64,000 nucleotides of DNA from Serinus canaria. Taxonomy: Eukaryota > Chordata > Aves > Passeriformes > Fringillidae. The position numbers were made by a program, and so were the translations under genes. Location: contig NC_066326.1 of NCBI RefSeq assembly GCF_022539315.1, forward strand, positions 4,356,601 to 4,420,600, written 5' to 3'. This document shows, in pieces, positions 29,646 through 42,255 of the stretch (positions are counted from its first letter, which is position 1; every line of letters begins with the position of its first letter). Below the pieces are notes generated by a model. The model searched no databases. It was not told the origin of the DNA and was given only the letters and a program-made list of their open reading frames with translations.

Positions 29646-32381
29646 CAGAAATGCACTGACAGATTGCCTGGGGGAAGAGAGAGACAGAGAGAATAACGGA
29701 GAGCTGCACTGCTACCCTCCACAGGAAAGGACCATGGGATGCTCTCTAAGGATCTCCTCTTGGAAATGACCCAGCAGTCTCATCCTTGAGACAAAAATGT
29801 CTTTTCATCTCCTTTCACTCTGTTCTCAGAACACAATACGGATTAGGATGTAAACTGTAGGGGAATTGATGTTTGATAATACTAGAAAAGCCCTCAAGGG
29901 TCTTCCAAAAATTTAAAGTTCAGTTGTCTCAAAGGATGTTAAGTTCTGTGACTGACCATGAGCACTTACAAAATGTCGTTCTGCTGCTTTGTTCTCCATG
30001 TACAGTGAGTCCCTTAGATGTGGGGCTGGCAAAAGTTATCCCATGCATATCCCCAAATATAGGGATGAAATATATTGTATTACCTCATTTGACTTTCTGC
30101 GACTTCCTAAAGCACTTTGATCATTCATATTCTCTCAAGAAATAATCAACTAAAACAACAAACCTCTTCCAAATGTCCGGAAAATTCACAACTCTGCCTT
30201 AACTCCAGCACTGCTTAGGGATTCAGGCTGAGTGCTACAGCTGAGCTCTAGAAGACTTTGGTTCTCAGGAAGAAAGCAAAATATGGGAACAATTAAGATG
30301 TTTGCAATTGTATTTCTCCAATGATGCTTGTACAGTATCAAAAAAAGTTCAAGAGTGTCAGACTAAGAATGTATGTATCTATTAATTTTTTTTTTAATTA
30401 TATGAATTGAGTGGTTCCATTGCTTTCATCTGTTTGGGTTCTCTTAAATGCAAGGTAAGTTTCCTATTATGCAAGAAAATGAGTTTACCAAGCAGACTGG
30501 GATTTCCAGACACTGCTCCACTATAATTCACTGTAACTGAGCATTAATCATGATTAATAATCTATCATTCCTGTGGTTTAGGAAAATAAAAAGGAGTACG
30601 TTATTGAGAACCTGCCCTTTCTCTTAGCATACTTCATATAATTGTACAATGGAACAATTCTAGGGAATTCATTATTCTGCTGGTAATGATCTAGATTTCC
30701 TTAACATTGCACACGAATGGGAATCGTTGCCATCTGATAGATGTTCCATGGCCTGTACAAAATGAGTTGGTGGGTGCAAGCCAATTCATAATGGATGTGT
30801 GCCCATATCACAAAAAACACCATTATAATTGGTACCCTTAGGAAAAATGCCAAGGTCTGAGTGTAAACAGAGCACTTTCTGTCCCAAGAGCTCACGCTTC
30901 CGTGGTCAGAGTTGAAGCACAACAGAATGAGCAATGCTGAACTGCATCTGCTGCCTCTGCAAAGGGCTTCGCTCTCCTGAGGAAGCACTTGGCATCTTGG
31001 ACCCTCTGTAAAATAAGAAGAAAAATCACTCTGAAGGGCCACACTTGTGCCTCATCCCCCACCATCACTAAAGTCATCGTGGGGGTTGTGCAAGTATAAA
31101 ATGTAGAGGAGACAGCCATTGCTACAGTCCATAATTTGTTCTCTAAGTGTATCCAGAAAAATATATATTGTTACCAAATGAGCAGTGTTTGTTCACCACT
31201 TCTCATTTGAAATCTGAAAAATCTTCCTATAGGAAATGCTGAAAGTCACTGACTTACCATCTCCTAGTGCTTTCCAGTGGGAGACACCATTTTAGTTGTA
31301 TTGAAGAGGGATCAGGGACTTCCAACAGAGAAGTTCATAGGTCATTGGAGTACATTGCTTATAAAATAAAGAGAGAAGAATGAAGATATCTCATGGACAT
31401 TCTATTGATGGCCTGCATGAACAGAGCAGCTTAAGCAGCAAAGTAATATTGGAAAAGTCTTTTCCTTATTAGAGAATCCTGCAAATCAATCAGTCATTCA
31501 CATGCCCAAACCACAGTATATTGGAATGACCATGGTACAATGAGAGGAAAAAAACCCCACCTTATCCAAATGCATGAGAAAATCACCATCAATGTCATTA
31601 AAATGCAGACTCCATTTATATTGCCAGTTTTGCCATGCTTCCTACAAAGTAAAAAATAATGCCAGAGAGCAGTGAGGAAAATATTATTAGATCAACTGTA
31701 TAAAAAGCATGAATGATTCCATTAGCAAGCACAGCTGAGAAAAGACAGGATTTAAATCAAATCTAAATATGATAAGATTATACAGCCAAAGTGACATGTC
31801 CATTTTAGAAAACATACAGAAGAAGCAAAACAAAAGCAGAATTTGGGGTTTATGCTGTAAAACATGTTCCATCTCACACAACATTTAAAAACCTGATGGA
31901 AGCGTCCTGTCAGCTCTGCAATTTTATACTGTATTTGTTCTAGGTGAGTCACAAATGTGCAGAAAATTTAGAAGAACACCCTTTGTTCATCTCTCTTGCA
32001 GTATATTTGCATCATTCTTCCTTTCAGAGAGTCACTGTGTTGTGTCACTTGATACAGCCATCACACAAACCCTTCTAATGGAACAGCAAAACTGCCACAG
32101 AACCACAATTCCACTTCCTAAAATCTTTTGGGGTATTGTAACCTGGTGTTGCTCCACGTCGAAGGTGAAGCAAAATGTACCAAATTTTGGTGTTAAGTGG
32201 GACAGCCAATAGTTTGAAATAAAAGGATCAGGTTTTCTAATGTGTTCTCTTTTGGAGCAGGAGAGTTCAGCCTCCCCTTTCATGAGGCTTTTCATCAAAA
32301 ATACAGATGGAAAAAAGTCTTTCTCCAAGAAGCATTTTTTGGATACTCCTGTGTCAAATAAATTCTCCTGTATGTGTATAT
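29646..32381. other. Non-coding sequence
   Basis: AT-rich intergenic-type DNA with only short chance frames. A 16-bp perfect palindrome (ATTAATCATGATTAAT, 30543-30558) is the one notable motif. No transposon recognised. Confidence 0.45.
30543..30558. promoter_or_regulatory. 16-bp palindrome with facing homeodomain half-sites
   Basis: ATTAATCATGATTAAT is its own reverse complement. It contains TAAT-CATG-ATTA, two TAAT cores facing each other across four bases, a layout that paired-class homeodomains can bind as dimers. About one 16-bp palindrome is expected by chance in a window this size, so the regulatory reading is weak. Confidence 0.2.
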
Positions 32382-32406
32382 GGAGAGAGAGAAAGAGAGA
32401 GAGAGA
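32382..32406 (+). repeat. GA microsatellite
   Basis: An almost uninterrupted GA repeat of about 25 bases with one AA interruption, just downstream of a short TG/TA-rich stretch. Confidence 0.9.
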
Positions 32407-34300
32407 TTGGTAAAGGATGAAGAGGCAGGAAGAGATGGAGTATCTTTGAGTAATGTAACTGAGAGCAGTTGTTCCTCACTTGTGCTCTCCGATTGCTCTG
32501 TGAAGTTTTCTCTTGTCAGGGTAATCCTTGTGATTTCTGCTGCACCAGAGGCAAATGAGCCATGGGATGAAAGCAGGATGAGCCTTTGCCCCAGGTCTCA
32601 AAGATTTCTGTTTCCTCATGTGCTGCCCACCCCTGTCCTTGTTTACATCCAGGTGGTCTCTCTGATATAACTTTTATTTGTAAGGGATTTCACCACAGTT
32701 CAAAACCAGGAGTGGAGAAGGACACACATCAGTATTCATCTTCTCAAAGATATAATCAAATATTAATCCATTTTAAACCCCTTGATTTTACTGTGCATTT
32801 CAATTTTGCCTGTAATCTATAACCCGTATACACCATAAAGTCATCACTGAGAGGGGAAGCTGGAAAAATCCAGCTACCTTTCCAATTGGAAATCAGAATA
32901 TATATTTTTAGCTACATTAAGCCAACTGCATGCAGCTCTGCACACTTATGTAATTCCCACATAAAAATAATCCATAATATTCCAGAGGAACAAATCCAAT
33001 TCTTAGTCATATAAATTTTCATATAAGTCCATCAAAACCTATTCCAAAAATGTCTCAGTCTTTTTGAGTGCTAGAGTTGGAACAAAAGAGCGAGTCCTTT
33101 AAAATGCCTTTGGAGCTTCCAGGGATGTTAAATCTAATTGCCCTTAGCATAGCACCGATCCACAAAGGTTTAAGTCATGGAAAATGTATTTTACCTTTAT
33201 ACAAGGTATACTATGCAAAGTTTATTGTGGCACAGTAAAGTCATGTCTAACTTGCTTCGTGTGAATGTCAGACAGAAAGAAATTAACCTTTGCTGCTTCA
33301 CTTTGACTAACCAGGACAGAAAAATGTATCTTCTCACTGCAGACACACAACATTGTATTATAGGATATGACGCAGCATGGTATGATATTATAAAATGTCC
33401 ATTTGTGAACTTGGGTCTATATGTGCACGTAGAAATCCATATCTAAACTCAGATATTTATAGCAAGGTCTCTGTGTTCCAAGAAACAAGAAAGGATGGAG
33501 AATAGCAAAGATTAGTTGTGATAGAAACCTTCTTAAGACAAAGCCAGAACCAACACTATTTGTTAATACCCTCAGAAGCTGTATAATCATCCCAGCTGAG
33601 CCTGAGGATAAATTTTCCAGGGAAAGGGCTGTTCATGACAGAGGGATCATTTGCTAAAGCAGCACCATGGGTGTTGGGAAATGCTCTTTTCCCTGGAGAG
33701 TTCCACAGGGCTTTGCCACCCCACAGAAAGAGGAATAACCCAGACCCTTGCCTGGCAGCCTGTAAAGTCCTGAAGACTTATGTCAACCTTCTGTTCCATT
33801 TCATGAAAAAATTAAATAATAACTAGAAGAAAAACCTTCCTCTTTTATTCCAGAAAAAGGTCTCTCTGACAATTGTCCTGCATGAGGTCTTTAATTTTCT
33901 AAAATCTATCTGAACAAATATTTTTCCCCAAACTCCACAATCTCTGGTGGAATAAACTGCTCTGGTTTTGCCCATAATGGCTCTGTCACAACCCCTGTTT
34001 ATAGGAGTAACTACATCTGAGCCAGGGAGCTCATAACTTTACAGACAAAAGAGGGAACACTACAAGTCAGCACAGTCTGCCATGGGAAAGCAGAACAAAG
34101 GGACCAAGGATGGATTTTTTTTCCCCTCAGAGAACTTTATTTCTCAGCTAGAAACCTGATCTGCAGCGAGGGGAGCCAAGGGACAAGCAGTGTTTATAAC
34201 ACAGCCAAGGATGCCATTCCCTCAGCTCAGTCCCCCAGCGCACTCAACACTCCTAAGCTACATCTGCTCTATAAAGGCCCAAGAAAACTTAGGCAGCCTT
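32407..34300. other. Non-coding sequence, nothing recognised
   Basis: Mixed-composition DNA with short chance frames; I see no repeat family, exon or RNA gene. Confidence 0.45.
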
Positions 34301-34318
34301 AAAAAAAAAAAAAAAAAA
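34301..34318 (+). repeat. A18 homopolymer
   Basis: A run of 18 A after GGCAGCCTT. Upstream sequence does not resemble a known retroposed gene, so I do not read it as the tail of a processed copy. Confidence 0.85.
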
Positions 34319-36643
34319 TTTGCAATGGCACGTCTTCTTAACCAGCATCATGGAAAAGTCATGCTGCTCTGCATATAGCCTTCAGGATTGTGTCTGTAAC
34401 ACTTGAAATCCTGCCCAAGTCTGGCTCCGCTCGCGCTAACAGGTACTCTGTGTGCTTCTGCATCTTTTCCTACAAGCAAATGTTGCAACTTTCCCATTGC
34501 GACAGCTGTAAGAGGCATTCACTTTACTCTGTTTTTCCTTAACACTCCCGATTCCTTTTATATCTAGTTGGGAATACACTCAAGCGCTAATGGCACTTGT
34601 TCAGCCATCCAGGGAAGGCGCAGCGTCGCCTTCCTAGCTATTTGTATTTCTTCATTTTGGCAATCTGAACTTTGCCAAGATCCAAATGCCTGATATTTAA
34701 CTTAGATTACTCTCTCTTAAGGTCAGAAGGCACCAGTAATATTATCTGGCAGCACAAAATCGGCATCTACTTGGAGGAAGGAGGTTTTAAATCAATCATT
34801 CCTCCCTCTTACTCATGTAAGTGAGAGGATTCCAGGTGCCAGGTTATTAAGTCACCACTGACAGACGAGACAGGTGATAGACCTGCATCCCTGTGCTATC
34901 ACTGCTAGTTTGGTAACCTCAAGGGATGTGGCTCCTACTGCACGATGGAGACCTACAGCTGCTGGTGTTTGCTGATCGCTCGGCATAGGCTCCTTCTGCC
35001 ACTGCCTGATGGAAAAGTCCCAAGGGGACGAGCAGAAATATACCTCTTAAGGTTCCAAAGACATTGTTTCATGGAAAAGGGCCTGCTCTGGGGTTTCAGA
35101 CCATAAACACTTTCAGCTGTGAGCCCTATGGAGTGGTTCAAAGCATAGGGAACAACACCAGCGCAGCCCTGCACAGTGGAAAATAACCCAAACCACCTTG
35201 TGAGCCACTTGCAGATCTTTGAACCCATGTGGAGAAAGTGGCTTGAGTGGGATAAGAGGAAATGGCATTAAAAGCCTTACAAAAGCCATTGGTAAGGCAA
35301 AGCCAGCAGAGCTGCAGGGGAGCTAAAGGAGGGTGGCGACAGCCAAAAAATTCAGAAACTCCTTCAGCAACCAGGAGAGAGACAAACCACCACCCAGGCG
35401 GGTCTGACATCAGGGTTTTGAACAGGAGCCTTCAAAGGTTTTTTTTTTTTTTTATGAGGCTCCTTTTCATGAGGCAGGGCACAGCAAATACTCCATTTAA
35501 GGCTTCCATGGAGTAGAACCAGAAATATCCAGCCTTGCAAATATCCTCCCCAGCCAAGCGCGGAGCCGAGACATGCAAAATGAGCGCCCGTCAGCTCTGT
35601 GCCAGCGCAACAGAAGGCAGAAGTGCTTCAAGGAACTTGTGACAGGTTCTCTGGATGCACCAATTCGAGATGGGCCAATCCCTGCTTGAAATGTGCAAAC
35701 TCTCACACTCCTTGGCATGACCGCACAGCCAAAATGCACATTTTTTAAAGGATTTAAAGAAAACACGACCAAAGGGACAGGAACGTGGAAGAATTTGGCA
35801 ATGGGGAGCAGATGCTTCCTAGGGAGGAGACAGGACTTAGTTTGAAAAAGGTTTGAGGGAAACTTTATATATAGAAGTTGAATGAAGTTGCTGAAATTTG
35901 TTTTATGGAAGAATGTCTAACTTACAGGGAGGAGTGCACCCTAAACAGTCACACCTAGGAGAGCAACTCTGTGGAGATTCACTTGGGGGAGTGAGGCAAC
36001 TGAAATGGTATAAATATCAGGGTCCTGGTTTACCTACAGCAGCTGCTGCTGGCAGCCACTGCCACCAGCCATCAGAACCCAGGTTAGCCATGTTTTGTCC
36101 TCCCCGCTCTTTAACAACCCCTCTGGAATCCCCGGGGTGACGTTTCTGGAATGGCTGCAGCCAGAGCTGGCATGTAGGGCTGGGGTGGGAAAGAGAGAAA
36201 GGGGATCAAAATACATTTAAGGCACAAACAAGAGCAGAGACTCAAGATGAACTCCAAAGTTGCTGGCAAGGAAAAGAAGAAACATGACCAGCAGTCATGA
36301 GGAGGGAGGTGGTACAGTCCAGGCTTGTTCCTGGCCAGTAGGATACAGATTTTTGTTGAAATTTGCCTGAGAACTCTAACAGTGCCCAGCACAAAATGGA
36401 AAGAAAAGGAAGGAGAGGCTGACTTGGGAGGGATGAAGTTTCCTACCTGAGAAAAATAGCAGGTTTGAGGGAAAATGTCCTAGGTTAGAATAGAAAGTCC
36501 TACAAGAGAAAGAAGAGAAAGAGCATCACTATTATCCCTTATTGCACTAAAAAAAGGGTTTGCAACCACAAGCAAGTCTAAAATACTTTATTCCAAAAGG
36601 ACTTCAGTTATATTTTGAGCTGAGCCTTTGCATCCTTCTGTTT
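34319..36643. other. Non-coding DNA with scattered CpG clusters
   Basis: CpG dinucleotides, rare elsewhere, recur at 34426-34435 (CCGCTCGCGC), 34584-34630 (including GAAGGCGCAGCGTCGCC) and 35558-35610 (AGCGCGGAGCCGAG, GAGCGCCCGTC). A perfect 8-bp hairpin, GGAAGGCG / CGCCTTCC with a 6-base loop, is at 34613-34634. These could be small regulatory islands. Open frames of 80-93 codons on both strands near 35138-35772 show no domain or splice structure. Confidence 0.4.
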
Positions 36644-36659
36644 AAAAAAAAAAAAAAAA
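36644..36659 (+). repeat. A16 homopolymer
   Basis: An uninterrupted run of 16 A with no visible retroposed gene upstream. Confidence 0.85.
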
Positions 36660-38154
36660 CTAAGAATTTGAGGTTGTCTGGGATTCAGCCTTTTTCATAC
36701 TGGTGCTAATTTTATTTTTCAGGCCGAACAAGATCACTCCTCATTCACATTTTAGGGCCTCCTTATAAAATTAGCCTGGGAAAGCAAGACAATTGGACTG
36801 AAAACTTTGGACTTGCCTCAGCTTTGGGACACTGTAAAAAAACTTATGTTTCCTTGGAAATACTCCCCATTTGACCAAACTAAACCTGCTCTATTTCCAC
36901 TAAGTGTCACAAGACCGTACCTCCTTCCAGCGGGACCGGAAAATTTCCTTCCTATAAAGTCGGTTTTAAAGACCAGCTGCACTCTTGAGGCTTCAGCACA
37001 GCCTGCAGCCTCCAGCACACCCCATGCCAGAAACCAGCCTCTCTACAGACTCACAAAGGCTGTAAAATATCTTGTGCAGCATGGAGAAAAAAAAACCCTA
37101 AAAATGCCAAGGAGCTTTGCCAAACACTTTCTGCTCCCTCACATATGTGCCAAATGCTTTGCAGCCTTTTGAGGGGGGTCCTCAGACCCTCCTGGGTCAG
37201 CCCAGATCTGTCATTTGCAGAGAACAGCTGATTTTGAGGGAGCTGTTACCCTCAGCTCCTACAAAGTGGCATCCTCAGGCTGCAGTGAGGGCTCCTGCTG
37301 GTGCCTGCCAAGGAGGATTTGGTTCTCCACATCAGCAGGTGATGCAGAGGATGGACAAGCATCCTGAAGGCATGGGGTGGATGGTCCCAGCCAACCCACA
37401 CCCATAGGGTTCTCCCTTCCCAGGTCCTGGAAGGGACTTTCCCCGTCCCTCACCTCTGCAGTTATCAGTCCAGGATCTGCTCTGATAAAGAGATCCAGAA
37501 CAATCACTTCTGACTTGGGCCTGACTTTTGTCAAAACCTATAATTCCAGCTCTGTTTCCCCAATGTTTTGAACCTTCATACCTACAACATTGAAGGCTCA
37601 GATTTGTCAAAATACGCAAAGGTGCTGCCAGAGGCTGAGCAACTCATTTTAGTCCCTTTACAAAGCCATTTTAAGGAAAGAAAAAACGTGTCAGGGCAAT
37701 GCCAACAACTGACTGTACCAACAAGGAGAGATTTGACATACCTTTCTCTGCTGCAGTGACTGTTATAATAAAAGACAGCAGTGCATTAGTGAAAGATTTA
37801 TGCTCATATCTCAACAATGGAAAACATGAGCTTTGCTGTATTCTCATTCACACAGAGACAGGCAGCGAGGGCATGTCATGTAACACCATTTCCAGGAAAG
37901 ATGCTACAACTGAAGAAATGCTGGTGCAGTAAAACAATTCCTGGAAGCAGGACAGGCTCTTGTGTTATTATCATTGCAGAGGGAGAATTTGAGTGTACAG
38001 CCTCTTCTCCTGAGCTGTTTAGGAGGGGAGGCTCTCTTGCCCCTGGGGGGTAGGGAGAAAAGGTGAGCCAGGAAGGCTGGGAGAGCTGCCGTGGCCCCCT
38101 CTGTGCAGCACCAGCCTCCCTGGCACTCTCAGAGCCCTCCATGCCAGCAGGCAC
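36660..38154. other. Non-coding sequence, low stop density in places
   Basis: A GC-richer stretch at 37170-37560 is open on both strands (64-96 codons), which points to composition rather than coding. No repeat or exon recognised. Confidence 0.45.
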
Positions 38155-38360
38155 AAGTGCCAGCTAATTGAATTTGCTAATGATACATTCTCTCGAAACC
38201 CTTCGCACTGATCCCACCATTTTGCACTTGCAATTAAATTACAAGCACAAAAAAAAAAAAAAAAAAAGGGAAAAAGAAAAAAGGAAAAAAAAAAAAAGAA
38301 AAAATGCCATGTGGTGTCATTTGACATTTAGATGTCAAAGTAACTGATTGACAGGGAAAA
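38155..38360. promoter_or_regulatory. Candidate TALE-homeodomain enhancer-like cluster
   Basis: Dense homeobox-type motifs flank a polypurine tract. On the left are CTAATTGAATTTGCTAATGA and CAATTAAATTAC. On the right are TGTCA (38315-38319), a perfect inverted repeat TTTGACAT-TTAG-ATGTCAAA (38320-38339) and TGATTGACAG (38345-38354). The last is the known composite PBX-MEIS/PREP decamer, and TGACA/TGTCA is the MEIS/TGIF core. Four TALE cores in 40 bases is more than composition would predict. That it works as an enhancer is inference. Confidence 0.35.
38250..38304 (+). repeat. A-rich polypurine tract
   Basis: Runs of A (up to 19) interrupted only by G: GGG, G, GG, G. The opposite strand supplies a T/C-rich low-complexity frame that is not a gene. 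Confidence 0.9.
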
Positions 38361-41300
38361 AAAATCAACAGCAAAAGGCCTGTTCCTGCCAAAGCCAGTG
38401 GGGAGGTTGCCAGCGGCGTTAGGAGGAGCAGGACTGGGGCCCTTGCAGGCCAAGGGGATGAGGCAGAGCACAGGGTGAGCAGGCAAACCTTGTGCCAGAG
38501 TATCCTGGCCCTGAGAGATGGCAGAGGAAGCAATCAGCCGCCTCCTGGAGCATCCTTCCTCATCCTGTGCCCTCCAGCACAGGGGTTTGGGTCCCTCTGG
38601 AGGAGCAGACCCCGACACCTTCACGGGGGGGTGACTCTGGGCACAGCCTGGGAAGTTGGGGTTCTGCCACCTTGTCAGAGGTTTGGCCTCACAGTGGTTT
38701 TATTTCTGTCCCTGTTCAGGATGAAGAAAGAAAGGATTCTTAAAAAAAAAATTTCTGAGCTGACCACTGGGTAAAAAAGGAGACCTAAACAAATCACTAA
38801 TTTTGGTCATTTTGAAACCTTTTCTTCTTTTTTTTTTTTTACTGGTTTTAACCCAAAGAAGAAAGTAAAGACCATTTCAAGGCAAAATGAAATAACAGTC
38901 AAAACATGGACAGGTTCCATATTTTTTTACCACAAACCTTTTTGAGCTGAAGAAAATCATCAAAATAGGCCCCATCCTGCAAAAAGCCTCAGCAATGTTA
39001 AATACAACATTTTTTCCAATGGGATTAAAGGTTTAGTCACCCAGATTCCTGGTGAAGGAGGGAGACCTGCCTTAGGGGCAGTGAGGTGGGAAAAGGACTT
39101 CATCCACACCCCAAGAGCCTCAATCAGCATCTGGACACGGTTCAGGAGTGAAAAGGAGCATTTGGGTTGGGAAAAGGGAAAAGAAGAGGGGGGAAAAAGG
39201 AATTGCAGGTGCACCTTTTCTGATTCACAGCTCTCACAGGGACGTTGGGTAAGTAAATGAGATTTTGGGTCACCACTGCAGGCAGCCCCAGCTCCACCCA
39301 CATGGTCCTCTGCTTCTGGAGGGGTGCGAGTTCCTCTAAGAGAAGAAGAAAATACAAAACTAATCAGACAAAAGCAGAAGCTCTCCTCAGGCTCACTTAC
39401 ACAGTGTCCATAGCAAACACAGCACATCAGTGATCTTCCCTGCCTGCAGCAGCCTGTCCCACAGATCCCTTGGAATGTGGGTTTTGGTGGGCTCCAACTC
39501 CTCCCCCCAGACCAGCACTGGGCAGGCAGAGGGTGCTGACATTTGTGTGTTTTAATGGAATGGACAAGGTATGTACATGGAGTTAAAAATAAAGCTTTGG
39601 GGCTTTTTTGCTGCTTTAGATGCAGGTGGGGCTATAAAACCCTGTTAGCATGAGTCAGAGATCCAGACTTGGCAAAGCTTGGCTTGCCACTTTAAAAACA
39701 GAGCACTAATTAAATCAAGTAACAACAAGGGGAAAAAAAAAATCTCTTTTTTTCCAATAATCCAGCCTGAAATGAATTAAAAATATTTCACCTGGACGCT
39801 ATTCATGCACAGAATAAAGCAAAAAAACATGCCTGAAAAAAAAATTGCTTGGCAAAAACCTAATGCAAATTGATCTAGCATGGAAGTGCAGACTCCTTTT
39901 TAAGCAGTTTAGATAGATTTAATCATGAAGCTGAAAGTCTCCTCCTTCTCTAAGGAGAGGCCAGATGAATAGCCCTTGCCTGGGTGTTCTTTGTAGGGGA
40001 GAGAGGATGGGACTGTCCCAGTCATTCCAAATATCCCATTACAATCTGACACTAACAGGCAAAAATGTATCCTTTATCTTCCAGTGTGTAGTTACACCCC
40101 TATAGTGCTGTGAGTGGGTTCATTAAGGTGAGGTTATGGCAGAAGTTTGGAATTTGGGCTGGTTCTGTATCCCCTGAGTAGAGGTCAGCCTTCACTGGGC
40201 AGTGCTGTTCTGCCCCAGAATTGCCCCTGACTCAGAGATGCTGAACTGGTCCTTGAGGTACATCATAGAGGCACAAACAACCTGGAAGATCTTAATAACC
40301 ATTACAAAGATTTCTTTGAAAGTGTTTCAGATTCACACAAACTTCAGAAAAAATAGATCCATTTTGAACCTGTATCGATGCAGAAAAACATTCACTTTTC
40401 CAGTTCTTCGCAGCTCCTTGGCACTATCCTTACAGATTTTTTTTCCAAGGTTGTTTTTTTCCCCCTAATAGTATGCTGTTTATAAAAAAAAAAAAACTTC
40501 AGAAATGTCAGTATCAGTGAGACACAGAAAATTAGTGTGAAAAACACTCAGTAAAAATACTGGGATGTGACAGGAAGTAATCTATTTTTAAAACCAGCTA
40601 ATTCCTCCTGAGCACACTGCACTTGCAGAATTAGTTAGCAACAGCCATGCTTCACACAGGAGTCATGGGACAAAGCTGTACAGTTGTGCAGGACATCTGA
40701 TCAGCCCATCATGGGATGCACTTGCCTGTAAAATTACTTGGGGCAAAACCCTGTGCAAATCCAGCTCAGTGTACACGACAGCCATGCCATTAAGTCCAAT
40801 AGAAACCTGCTCACCTGAATAAAACAGGAAAGACTTGCTGGGGAATTTCTCTCAGTGCAGCAAGCAGTAATAGGTACAAAGCACACAGCCTGCAGTTATT
40901 CAGTCTGGAAATTTTTTTTCTTGGGAGCTATTTACAGAGGCAACTGCAGCTGCACATTTGGGTGCTCAGGCCAGCCTTGACCATGGAGTGCAATCCCGAG
41001 GGCCACCAAGTGACATTGGCACCTCTCCCTGGGGTTTGCTGTGCAGGCTGTGGTCTTGTGCTCTGTGTGGGCTTATACTTGTACCCAAATCTGCCAGTAA
41101 CTACAGGGATAAATCTGGCTGCCAAGGAAAGTCCGCTCAGTGAGGTGGAGGGCACACCATGGACCTCATCACCCATGAAGCTTAAGCATCCATACCCCTA
41201 ATGGCCATTAAAATTCCCAGCTGGCTGGAAGGAAAACACTGGTTGGCATGCAGGGGAGTTAAGAGGAGGGATGAGGCACCACTCTCGTGTCTCTGCAGGT

Positions 41301-42192
41301 CAAAGCTGGTTTGGGTATGGGTCAGCAAAGCATGAGAACCCACAACCACAGAGCTCAGTGGGCACCGTGCCAAGCCCCCCTCATAACTTGTCCCCTCACT
41401 GTCCCAAGCACCTCACGTGAACCTGGCTCCCCAATATTTCTGCAAGGAAAAGAAAACTCAAGGAGCATACCTGAAATTACATAGAAAAAGTAATGTCACC
41501 TGAGACTTCCCAAGCCCCATTCTCGAGTCTTTCCACTGAAGGCTTCTTTGGGTTTTTTACCAAGCGCTCATTTAAATTACATTTAATAAGATAGGCACGT
41601 CACATTTTGTTTATAGAAGTTTACTCTTCAAGTCAGTAGGGAAAATAAAAATCTATCGACTGTGGGTTTTAAACAATAAGAACACAGATTTTTTTTATTA
41701 GCACTTCATTTCAGTGCAGACAGAAACATCTCTGACTATCACTGTTGTTTACTGTTAAAGGCACAGCTCCTACTGCCTTTCCACACATAGAATATTCCCA
41801 TGGCAATCAATGGAAGTTTAGCATAAAGAGCAAAATATACTCCATCATGTTGTCTCTCTATATAGTAAATGCTAATTTCTTGCCAACTACAAACTTGAAA
41901 ATTTCTTGCAGTACATTGCAACACAAACCTATTCTCAGTGTGTAATTTAGATTTTCAGGATGTGTACATTCCCAGAGGAGAGTCATTTGTGTGTATGTGT
42001 GTGTATGAGCACATGTATAGAGGAAATGAAATGCTAATGATTTCTCCATCTCCATTTCTTCACTTTTTAGCTTTTCCTATGCCTTTTCTTCTGCCCTTCA
42101 GAGCGCTAATTGTGCCTGTTAAAGTCCAGGAAATTTGTGTCATAAATAGTTTCTCCTTATTATAGCCAATGAAACACATACTGAGACAAATA
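38361..42192. other. Non-coding sequence
   Basis: Several 60-155 codon frames are present, the longest on the minus strand at 38960-39427, without recognisable domains and overlapping frames on the other strand. Poly-A and poly-T runs of 10-13 bases occur at 38828-38840 and 40484-40496. A stretch at 41790-41820 (CCCATGGCAATCAATGGAAG) faintly resembles the palindromic repeat family seen at 45403-45510. Confidence 0.4.
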
Positions 42193-42255
42193 TATGGGAC
42201 TGAATCACAAGTTATTTCACTGAAGTCAGTGGGGTTACTCTGCATTTTGATTTTG
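42193..42255 (+). repeat. Possible fragment of a palindromic MITE-like repeat
   Basis: The core TCACTGAAGTCAGTGGGGTTACTCTGCATTTT (42216-42247) matches the 'attgaagtcaatggggttactcc..attt' signature common in dispersed repeats of birds, crocodilians and turtles. It includes the self-complementary CACTGA-AG-TCAGTG. Short and diverged; the family name is unknown to me. Confidence 0.35.

Noticed and set aside
34301..34318. A18 run as the tail of a processed pseudogene
   Set aside because: No recognisable cDNA-like sequence upstream and no flanking target-site duplication seen.
38960..39427. 155-codon minus-strand frame
   Set aside because: Ser/Phe/Leu-rich low-information translation with no domain or conserved-looking core, overlapping another frame.
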